A DNA stretch of 64,000 bases, taken from contig CBDANZ010000002.1 in NCBI GenBank assembly GCA_965197865.1, positions 124,001 to 188,000 of the forward strand. Direction: 5' to 3'. The notes beneath the pieces were generated by a model. The model searched no databases. It was not told where the DNA came from and saw only the letters and a list, made by a program, of their open reading frames with translations. This DNA comes from CBDANZ01 sp965197865 (GTDB taxonomy: Bacteria; Acidobacteriota; Vicinamibacteria; Vicinamibacterales; CAVVIG01). A program made the position numbers and the translations under genes. Below are positions 34,912 to 41,954 of this stretch, one piece after another (positions within the stretch are counted from its first letter, which is position 1; each line of letters opens with the position of its first letter).

Positions 34912-35699
34912 TGGGGCATGTGTCGCTTGTCGGGGCGGGTCCGGGCGACCCGGGGCTGCTCACGCGCAGGGCGGCCGCGCGCCTGCGGGCGGCCGACCTC
35001 GTGCTGTACGACGCGCCGGTCGACGAGCGCGTGCTCGGCTTGGCGAGGCGCGCACGGCGATTCTTTGTCGGCAAGCGTGCCGGCCGCCACACGCTCTCGC
35101 AGGCCGACGTTCACGCGGCGATGATTCGGGCGGCGCGCCGCGGCCGCCGGGTCGTGCGGCTCAAAGGCGGCGACCCGTTCGTCTTCGGTCGGGGCGGAGA
35201 AGAGGCGCTCGCGCTCGAGGCTGCTGGCGTGCCGTACGAGGTCGTGCCCGGCGTCACGAGCGTCTCAGCCGCGCCGGCACTGGCCGGGGTTCCGGTGACG
35301 CATCGCGGCGTGGCGTCGGCGTTCCTCGTCGTCAGCGGTCACGACGAAGAGAAGTTCCAGTCGTCGGTTGCCAACGTGACGCCCAATGGCCTAACCCTCG
35401 TCGTGCTCATGGGGTTGGGACGGCGCGCGGCGCTGGCCGCTCGATTGATCGGCTGCGGCTGGTCGAGCGGGATGCCTGCCGCCATCGTCGCCGAAGCCTC
35501 GCTTCCCCGGCAGCAGGTGTGGCGGGGCACGCTCGACGATCTGGCGGGTGGCCGGGCCCCGATTGACGGCGACGGTCCCGCGTTGATTGTCATCGGTCAG
35601 GTGGCAGCCTTCGAGCTGACGGGAGCCGCTGTGACGGCGTCGGACGGGAAGGCAGGAAACGACGTCGCGGGGTCCACGGCATTACGGCAGCGTAAGTAG
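34911..35699 (+). CDS. cobA: Uroporphyrinogen-III C-methyltransferase
   Basis: ATG 34911, 262 residues. Methylates uroporphyrinogen III twice to precorrin-2, the substrate of the preceding gene. SUMT signatures: HVSLVGAGPGDPGLLTRRAA, VVRLKGGDPFVFGRGGEEAL, VVPGVTSVSAAPALAGVPVT and GPALIVIGQVA. Translationally coupled to the dehydrogenase (TAATG). No uroporphyrinogen-III synthase domain is fused. Intact. It converges with the sulfite reductase operon across an 18-bp gap. Confidence 0.92.
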   Translation: MGHVSLVGAGPGDPGLLTRRAAARLRAADLVLYDAPVDERVLGLARRARRFFVGKRAGRHTLSQADVHAAMIRAARRGRRVVRLKGGDPFVFGRGGEEALALEAAGVPYEVVPGVTSVSAAPALAGVPVTHRGVASAFLVVSGHDEEKFQSSVANVTPNGLTLVVLMGLGRRAALAARLIGCGWSSGMPAAIVAEASLPRQQVWRGTLDDLAGGRAPIDGDGPALIVIGQVAAFELTGAAVTASDGKAGNDVAGSTALRQRK

Positions 35700-35717
35700 G
35701 CTGCCGCGCTCTGGCGA

Positions 35718-36311
35718 CTAGGCCAACCGATCAGCGAGGGCCGCTAGGGTCGTCGGCTGCGGGGCGCTGACGGTCAGGGTGAGACGCTCCCCCGGACGGG
35801 AGCTGCGCGCAACGGCGAATGGCGTCGCGGGATACAACCGGGTCAAGAGTGGGTTGAGGGCCGCTCGCATCGCTTCGAAGGCCCCTTCGTTGTTGGGCGC
35901 CAGAAATCGGTCATTCGCGACGATTTCCAATTCTTCACCCCGAAAGCGGATTCGTTCCCTGAGCGAGGGTTCCCCTTCGAGCAGCATCGCCGCCTTGACG
36001 AGGATCCGGCAACAGGCCGTGAACCGCGCCAGAAGCGGTCCCTCGGCCGGCTGCTTCCGGTAATACTGCAGTCCCTGACGCCCCCCGCCGCGGTCGAAGG
36101 CGAAGTTGCCTTCGTGTGTGATCAGGACGATGCCGGGCCCTTCGTGAAGATGGGCGTAGTCGGCGACGTCGATCAAGAGCTGGTCGATTGCGCTGGTTTG
36201 AATCCAGCGATGGAAGATCGGCACCAGCTCGCGCGGGTCGAGTTGTGCGCCGTCCGCCAGGAACAGCTTGACGCCGATCCGCTGCAGCTGGTCGACGGCG
36301 TGCTCCGTCAC
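35718..36311 (-). CDS. Conserved hypothetical protein downstream of sulfite reductase
   Basis: GTG 36311 overlaps the reductase stop by 4 bp (GTGA). 197 residues: IFHRWIQTSAIDQLLIDVAD YAHLHEGPGIVLITHEGNFA, GGRQGLQYYRKQPAEG and CRILVKAAMLLEGEPSLRER. I recognise no catalytic motif. The tight overlap with the reductase frame suggests a role in the same pathway. Intact although the upstream gene is frameshifted. Confidence 0.65.
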   Translation of the reverse strand: MTEHAVDQLQRIGVKLFLADGAQLDPRELVPIFHRWIQTSAIDQLLIDVADYAHLHEGPGIVLITHEGNFAFDRGGGRQGLQYYRKQPAEGPLLARFTACCRILVKAAMLLEGEPSLRERIRFRGEELEIVANDRFLAPNNEGAFEAMRAALNPLLTRLYPATPFAVARSSRPGERLTLTVSAPQPTTLAALADRLA

Positions 36312-38567
36312 GTCCGTGCGGCCGCGACGGGACGCGCAGCCGAGCGCGCCCGGCAGGCGTGGGTCGCCTCCAGAAACAGCTGAGCCTCCTCCACGGCTTG
36401 CCGGGCGGTGTCACCGGTCCGCTGCCGTGGCGGCTGAGCATGCCGCTGAAACAGATACTGGGCGAACTTGCCCCCCGCGTACTTGTCGTGGAACAGCTGG
36501 GTATCGTAGAACCGGGCCCGGAACTCTCCAACCACTTCGTCCGGATCCTCGGACACCTCCATGCGTTCCTGCTTCACCAGCCCGCGAGCCGCCAGAAGCA
36601 TCGCCTTGTAGGCGAGCGCGTCGGCTCTCTCGTAATCGCCCTCTTCGAGCTGGATCTGGGCCTCGAAGACCTGCGCGTCCGCCGCTGCCATCTCGAACTC
36701 GCCCCAGCGAGACCACCTCGCCGGCGCACTCGCCGGTTCCCATATCTCCTATCGTGAAGACCCGGGCGTCGCCCCAGTCGGTGTAATGACCGGGGCTTAC
36801 TTCCGAAGGAGGGGACCTTGACCAGGTCGTCGAACATCTCCTTGAGCGCCCGCTTCCCGATCCGGGCGGTAAAATGCTGGAAGGTCTCGGCGCTCTGCCT
36901 CTGCTTGACGTAGCGGTCGGTGATCCGGCTGAGCACGTCGGGGATGCCCTTCGAGGGGACGGCTCCGATCGCTAGACCGTAGGCGCCCGCGTTCTGGGTC
37001 CATTGACCGCCCAGACGACCTGGAAATGCGGAACGGTGTAGCCGCCGACATTGCGGCTCACGCCGTAGAAGCCGATGTCGGCGACGTGGTGCTGGCCACA
37101 CGAATTGAAGCAGCCGCTGATCTTCACGTGCAGGTTCCGGACCGCTTCGTCCAGCTCCAGAGCGGTGGCGGCCAGGCGCGTGCGGAGCTCGGCGGCCAGC
37201 CCGCGCGACGACGCGATGCCCAGCTTGCAGGTGTCGGTGCCGGGGCACGCCGTGATGTCGACGATCGTGCTGGCGCCGGGGTCGCCGAGCCCGATGGCCT
37301 CGAACTCGGCGTAGAGTGCCGGGAAGGTCCGCGCTGCTCACCCACCGCAGCACAATGTTCTGCTCGACCGTCGTCCGAACCGTGTTGCCGACATACCGGC
37401 GCGCAATATCGGCGAGCTGCCGCATCTGGCGGGCCGTGAGGTCCGCCCAGCGGGAAGGGTGACCGTGGCCACCGAGTAGCCGGGCTGGCGCTGGGGGGAG
37501 ACGTTCGTCGCGTACCACCTCTCGAATCCCTCGTGCCGCGGCCCTTCTTCGAGTGCCCGCGCCGACTTGAGCGCCCGCTCGCCGTAGGTCGGCAGTTCGT
37601 CCAGATACGAGGTCCATCGTTCGTCGGCGTTTAGGCGGGCGCGTTCCTCGAGCACCAGCCGGCGAAACTCGTCGAGGCCGAGCTGGGCCACCAGGAACTT
37701 GATCCGCGCCCGGTTGCGGTTCTTCTTCTCGCCGAGTCGGGCGAATACGCGCGAGATCGCCTGTGCCAGCGGCAGCAGATCTTCCTCGGGGACGAAGCGG
37801 TCGAAGAGCTTCGCCTGGTACGGCACCGTTCCCAATCCGCCGCCGACGTAGAGCTCGAAACCCCGCTTCTTGACGCCGTCCACCATGCTGGTGACGGCCA
37901 CGGCACCGAGGTCATGCATCGACACCAGCCCGCAGGCGTGTTCCCGGCAGCCGGAGAAGGCCACCTTGAACTTGCGCCCGAAGTCCTGGGTGTCGGCGTG
38001 TCCCAGCAGGAACCGCGCGGTGCCCCGCGCATAGGGCGTGACGTCGAACGTCTCATCGGCGCACACGCCGGCCAGGGGACATGCGGTGACATTGCGGACG
38101 CTGTTGCCGCAGGCCTCGCGTGTCGTGATGCCCACGGCCGCCAGCCGCCACATGAGGGCGGGCGTGTCGTCGATGTGCACGTAGTGCAGCTGGATGTCCT
38201 GCCGGGTCGTGACGTGGCAGATGCCGTCGCTGTACTCCTCGGCGATATCGGCGAGCGCGTCCATCTGCGTCGTATTCAGCCCGCCGAAGGGGATCTTGAT
38301 CCGCTGCATGCCCGGCGCGTTCCACAGCGTGTCGGGCCCCTTCGTCAGGTCGTTCGACGGATATGTGAGCGCCCGCTCGGCTAGGCCGTCGTGCCGCTGG
38401 CCGTTGTCGTAGCGCTGGCCGTAGACACCTCTCCGCAGCCGCGTTTCGGCAAACACCTTGTCGTCCAGCCTTCCCTGCTTCTTCAGGGTGATCTGGCTCT
38501 CGTACAGCTCGATTTCGGCCGCCACATCCGCTGGAACGACGTTGGCGAGCGCTTCTTTCGGCGTCAT
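36308..38567 (-). pseudogene. Ferredoxin-type nitrite/sulfite reductase with C-terminal extension, five apparent frameshifts
   Basis: ATG 38567 (MTPKEALANVVPADVAAEIE). The first 370 residues are continuous: NTTQMDALADIAEEYSDGIC, TREACGNSVRNVTACPLAGV. Frame breaks follow near 37450, 37320, 37012, 36792 and 36700. Reading across them gives ARQMRQLADIARRYVGNTVR, DITACPGTDTCKLGIASSRG and HVKISGCFNSCGQHHVADIG, which hold the four Cys that bind the 4Fe-4S cluster and siroheme, then a 140-residue helical tail (EEGDYERADALAYKAMLLAA). Protein conservation is high in every segment. Each break lies at a short G or C run, so sequence error is as likely as true decay. It reduces sulfite to sulfide (or nitrite to ammonia) with ferredoxin. 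Confidence 0.8.
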
Positions 38568-38585
38568 AACGTCCCCACGCCTCAC

Positions 38586-38620
38586 AAAAAAATGGCCCGT
38601 CGGGATGTCGCCCTCGGGCC
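38586..38620 (-). terminator. Terminator-like hairpin between second Cys leader and sulfite reductase
   Basis: On the minus strand GGCCCG (38620-38615) pairs with CGGGCC (38599-38594), with an inner GGG/CCC pairing, then A and seven T (38592-38586). It ends 18 bases before the reductase ATG, the same architecture as at 34212-34243. Confidence 0.75.
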
Positions 38621-38660
38621 GTTGGTCATTACGCTTGTCTCAAGTGTTCTGAGTGAAACG

Positions 38661-38735
38661 TCAACCGGAAGCGCATGATCGCCTCAAGGGCCCCTCTACG
38701 GGGCTCGTACAGTAACAGCTGCGCCCGGGCCCCAT
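38661..38735 (-). CDS. Cysteine-containing leader peptide, candidate attenuator of sulfite reductase
   Basis: 24-residue frame MGPGRSCYCTSPVEGPLRRS CASG from ATG 38735; a GTG at 38744 with AAAGG upstream would add MNV. Cys at residues 7, 9 and 21. Right after the Cys-Tyr-Cys codons comes a hairpin GCCCC-TCTAC-GGGGC (38690-38704), then the terminator at 38586-38620 and the reductase. The layout mirrors the leader at 34082 on the convergent siroheme operon. Attenuation by cysteine supply is inferred; the peptide is less Cys-rich than leader 1. Confidence 0.5.
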   Translation of the reverse strand: MGPGRSCYCTSPVEGPLRRSCASG

Positions 38736-38756
38736 CACATTCACATGCAGTGTACC

Positions 38757-38786
38757 TTTGTAGCCGGGGGGCTGGTCGCGAGTCAA
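38757..38786 (-). promoter_or_regulatory. Candidate promoter of the sulfite reductase leader
   Basis: Minus strand TTGACT (38786-38781), 18-bp spacer, TACAAA (38762-38757). Transcription would start about 5 bases before GTG 38744 and 14 before ATG 38735, so the leader peptide is nearly leaderless. Same TTGAC-N18-TAC layout as at 34043. Confidence 0.5.
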
Positions 38787-38836
38787 GCCGGCGGCGGCCA
38801 TGCGCGACGGAAGGAGGCGATCGTGAAGCCGCCGCA

Positions 38837-38862
38837 TATATATCTACAAATGTAGATATATA
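38837..38862. promoter_or_regulatory. AT-rich 12-bp inverted repeat TATATATCTACA-AA-TGTAGATATATA
   Basis: A near-perfect operator-like palindrome in a GC-rich genome, between the divergent sulfite reductase leader and hom. It lies upstream of a candidate hom promoter (TTGCTC 38874, TATAGT 38898) and about 50 bases upstream of the reductase -35. It probably binds a dimeric regulator; which one is not evident. Confidence 0.6.
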
Positions 38863-38924
38863 GATAGATCTTCTTGCTCCTGATTTCGTGCGTCTGATAT
38901 AGTCCTCGAAGACGCGGAGACGAC

Positions 38925-40019
38925 TTGCCTCTGAATTCGTTCCAAACTTCGGGGAGCAGCCCCGGCCATCAGGCGTCAGGGCGCTGCCAGGTCGGCATTC
39001 TCGGCTTTGGCACCGTCGGGTCGGCTATCGCCCGGCGGCTCACCGGTCCGGATTCACCCCCGCTTCTCCAACTCACGCACATCTGCGATCGACGCGCACG
39101 CGAGAAGCGTGCCCGCCAGCCCGAAGCGACGACAAGCCGTCTGGTCTGGACCGACAGGTTCGAGGATCTCATCGCCAGCGACGTCGACATCGTCGTCGAA
39201 GCCGTGGGCGGCGCCGAACCGTCGGTGGACTACGTCCGCGGGGCGCTCCTGGCCGGGAAGTCCGTGGTGACGGCGAACAAACTCGTGATCGCGCACCACG
39301 GCTCGGCGCTGCTCACGTTGGCCGAGCGGCAGGGCCGTCAGCTTCGCTTCGAGGCTGCGGTGGGCGGTGCGATGCCGATCGTGCGCGCGCTCGGTGACGG
39401 TCTGGCTGGCGATCGCGTCACGCGGATCGTGGCGATCCTCAACGGCACGAGCAACGCCGTGCTGTCGAAGATGGAGGCCATCGGCTGCACGATCGACGAG
39501 GCGATTGCCGACGCCTGTACGCGCGGCTACGCGGAGGCGGATCCGTCGGCCGATCTTGACGGCGTGGATGCCGCGGCCAAACTGGCCATTCTATGCGGAC
39601 TCGGTTTCCGCCTTCGCCTGACGCCCACCCAGATCGACACGCGGACCACGGCGCGCCTGACGCCGGAGGATTTTCGAGAAGCGCGGCTGTGCGGCGGGAC
39701 GATCCGTCAGATTGCTCACGCCGAGTACTATTGCGAACGCTCCTCGCTCCTGGCGTGGGTGGCGCCCACCTTCGTGCCGTTTGGCTCGTTGTTCGCGCAG
39801 GCGACTGGGCCCGGGAACGCGGCCGTCATCACCGGCGCGCACGCCGGAGAAATCACGATTACGGGACCCGGCGTTGGCGGGGACGCCACGGCGGTCGCCG
39901 CCATTGGCGATCTGGTGGCCATCGCGCGCGATCGGGCCGCGATTGTTCCCGCGCCGGTCCTCACTGAAGCTGGGGAAATCCGGGGACTGTCGGACAAGAA
40001 ACTCGCGGAGGCTGTGTAA
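38925..40019 (+). CDS. hom: Homoserine dehydrogenase
   Basis: TTG 38925, 364 residues. Reduces aspartate semialdehyde to homoserine, the branch to threonine and methionine. NAD(P)-binding loop GILGFGTVGSAIARR at about 24-38; VTANKLVIAHHGSALL; FEAAVGGAMPIVRALGDGLA; LNGTSNAVLSKMEAIGCTID; the catalytic Lys-region GYAEADPSADLDGVDAAAKL. There is no C-terminal ACT domain, so direct threonine feedback is unlikely. Two bases separate it from thrC, forming an operon. Intact. Confidence 0.93.
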   Translation: MPLNSFQTSGSSPGHQASGRCQVGILGFGTVGSAIARRLTGPDSPPLLQLTHICDRRAREKRARQPEATTSRLVWTDRFEDLIASDVDIVVEAVGGAEPSVDYVRGALLAGKSVVTANKLVIAHHGSALLTLAERQGRQLRFEAAVGGAMPIVRALGDGLAGDRVTRIVAILNGTSNAVLSKMEAIGCTIDEAIADACTRGYAEADPSADLDGVDAAAKLAILCGLGFRLRLTPTQIDTRTTARLTPEDFREARLCGGTIRQIAHAEYYCERSSLLAWVAPTFVPFGSLFAQATGPGNAAVITGAHAGEITITGPGVGGDATAVAAIGDLVAIARDRAAIVPAPVLTEAGEIRGLSDKKLAEAV

Positions 40020-40021
40020 GC

Positions 40022-41251
40022 GTGCTCATCGGACTGCAGTGTCACGTGTGCAAGGCCACGTTTCCAGCCGAGGCCATCTATGTCTGCGATCGGTGCCTGG
40101 GTCCGCTGGAGCCGGTGTACGACTACGCCGCCATCAAGCTCACCCGTGAGGACATCGCCAGGCGACCCAAGAATCTCTGGCGGTATCGTGAGCTCCTACC
40201 GATCACGGGTGAGCCGAGAACCGGGTTGCACTCGGGCATGACGCCGCTCGTACGGTGCACTCGTCTCGCGGAGCGGCTGGGCATTCGCGAGCTGTACATC
40301 AAGGATGATTCGGTCAACCATCCGACGCTGTCGTACAAGGACCGCGTCGTGGCGGTTGCAGCCACACGCGCTGTGGAACTCGGGCTCGAAGTGCTCGCGT
40401 GCGCCTCGACAGGAAACCTCGCCAACAGCGTTGCTGCGCACGCCGCGCGCCTGGGTCTTGAGTGCTGCGTGTTCATCCCCGACAATCTCGAAGCGGGAAA
40501 AGTTCTCGGCTCCGCGATCTTTGGCCCCACCATCCTGGCTGTTGCCGGCAACTACGACGATGTGAACCGGTTGTGTACGCAGGTGGGGGATCGGTACGGG
40601 TGGGGCTTCGTGAATATCAACCTTCGCTCCTACTACGCCGAAGGCGCCAAGACGTACGGCTTCGAGATCGTCGAGCAGCTCGGCTGGCGCTATCCCCAGC
40701 ACGTCGTGTCGCCTGTTGCCGGGGGTACGCTCCTACCACGAATCGCGCGTGGGTTCCGCGAGCTCGCCGAGATCGGCCTGGTCGAGGGCAAGCTTCCGCG
40801 CATTCACGCCGCACAGGCTGCCGGCTGCGCGCCCATCGTGCGCGCACTCGAAACCGGCGCCGATCATCCCGAACCGGTCCGGCCCGACACGATCGCCAAG
40901 TCGATCGCCATCGGGAATCCAGCCGACGGCTGTCAAGTGCTTCAAACCGTGCGCAGCACCGGCGGCTTCGGGACCGCAGTCACCGATGAGCTCATCGTCG
41001 ACGCCATTCGGTTATTGGCGGAAACAGAAGGTATCTTCACCGAGCCGGCTGGCGGCACGACGCTCGGCGGCACCGTCGATCTCATTCAGCGCGGTGTCAT
41101 TGGCCCCGACGAGTCGGTCGTAGTCTGCGTCACCGGGAATGGCTACAAGACCGCGGAAGTCGTGAGCGATCGGCTAGCCGAACCGGTGCGCCTCAGCCGC
41201 GCGTTCAAGGAATTCGAGGCGTGGTGGGAAAGCCGCCAGGCCATCGCGTAG
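40022..41251 (+). CDS. thrC: Threonine synthase
   Basis: GTG 40022, 409 residues. Converts O-phosphohomoserine to threonine with PLP. An N-terminal zinc-ribbon (Cys 7, 10, 22, 25) precedes the fold-type II domain; the PLP Lys is in PTLSYKDRVV (Lys 106); phosphate loop CASTGNLANSVAAHAARLGL; C-terminal TEPAGGTTLGGTVDLIQRGV. Two bases after hom, so the two are certainly co-transcribed. Intact. Confidence 0.93.
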   Translation: MLIGLQCHVCKATFPAEAIYVCDRCLGPLEPVYDYAAIKLTREDIARRPKNLWRYRELLPITGEPRTGLHSGMTPLVRCTRLAERLGIRELYIKDDSVNHPTLSYKDRVVAVAATRAVELGLEVLACASTGNLANSVAAHAARLGLECCVFIPDNLEAGKVLGSAIFGPTILAVAGNYDDVNRLCTQVGDRYGWGFVNINLRSYYAEGAKTYGFEIVEQLGWRYPQHVVSPVAGGTLLPRIARGFRELAEIGLVEGKLPRIHAAQAAGCAPIVRALETGADHPEPVRPDTIAKSIAIGNPADGCQVLQTVRSTGGFGTAVTDELIVDAIRLLAETEGIFTEPAGGTTLGGTVDLIQRGVIGPDESVVVCVTGNGYKTAEVVSDRLAEPVRLSRAFKEFEAWWESRQAIA

Positions 41252-41259
41252 CTTCTTGA

Positions 41260-41625
41260 TCAGACACGCCGGACGTCGCGGACGTTGAGAGCAACGCTGA
41301 GCACGCCCACCGCGAGAAGTGTCCCGAGCGCCACGGCGTTCGCCCAGCCTGGGTCAAGGTTGATGCCGGTCAGCTCACTCACCAGCAGCTGGATGTACGA
41401 CGACGGGTCACGATAGCCGAGGCGCGCCCGGACATGCCAGTGCCAGTCGGTGCTCGGACAGTATCCCCAGCCATACCAGAGACCCAGGCCGAACCAGGAG
41501 AGGGTCGTGAGCGTCACCGTTGCCAGCTGCCAGCGCCGTGTTCGCCTCCATGCCCAACCTACGCAGTTGAAGCCAATCCAGGTCGTGTGGAAGACGAGAA
41601 AGCCGACATTGAGGATCTGGTCCAT
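41260..41625 (-). CDS. DUF2784-family membrane protein
   Basis: ATG 41625, 121 residues with three to four membrane segments: ILNVGFLVFHTTWIGFNCVG, ATVTLTTLSWFGLGLWYGWG, NAVALGTLLAVGVLSVALNV. The motif WYGWGYCPSTDWHWHVRARLG is the hallmark of DUF2784. Function unknown. Intact. Confidence 0.8.
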   Translation of the reverse strand: MDQILNVGFLVFHTTWIGFNCVGWAWRRTRRWQLATVTLTTLSWFGLGLWYGWGYCPSTDWHWHVRARLGYRDPSSYIQLLVSELTGINLDPGWANAVALGTLLAVGVLSVALNVRDVRRV

Positions 41626-41628
41626 CCC

Positions 41629-41906
41629 TCAGATCCGATCGCCCGCGTCGCAGATCGCCCGGTTGGTATCGGTGAACAACAAGATGACCAGGCCAATGAT
41701 GAAGAGGGCAATCAGCGAGAGAATCGCTTGTTGGTACGAGTTGGTCGCACCTGGGCCAGCGCGGTCAGACAGGGACCGGCCAGGACGGTTGCGACGGTGG
41801 TCGAAAAGGCCGAGCTGGCCCAGTCGGAGACGACCCAGCCGAACACCTCCCGATGATTGTCCTTCACAGGCCCTCGCCGTGTCGGCCAGATTGTCGCAAT
41901 TGACAT
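41629..41906 (-). pseudogene. UMF1-type MFS transporter reduced to both ends
   Basis: From ATG 41906: MSIATIWPTRRGPVKDNHRE VFGWVVSDWASSAFSTTVAT VLAGPCLTALAQ is the start of the UMF1/Atg22-like transporter family. After a frame change it reads SYQQAILSLIALFIIGLVIL LFTDTNRA, the last helix of the same family. About 300 central residues are gone. Confidence 0.65.
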
Positions 41907-41954
41907 GTCCAGCCGCATTCGTTCTGATATGAGGTTCGCGCCCAGGCGCACGCC

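Noticed and set aside
36574..37617. Separate 347-residue gene downstream of the reductase
   Set aside because: It contains alternating stretches of correct and wrong-frame reductase sequence; it is one frameshifted gene.
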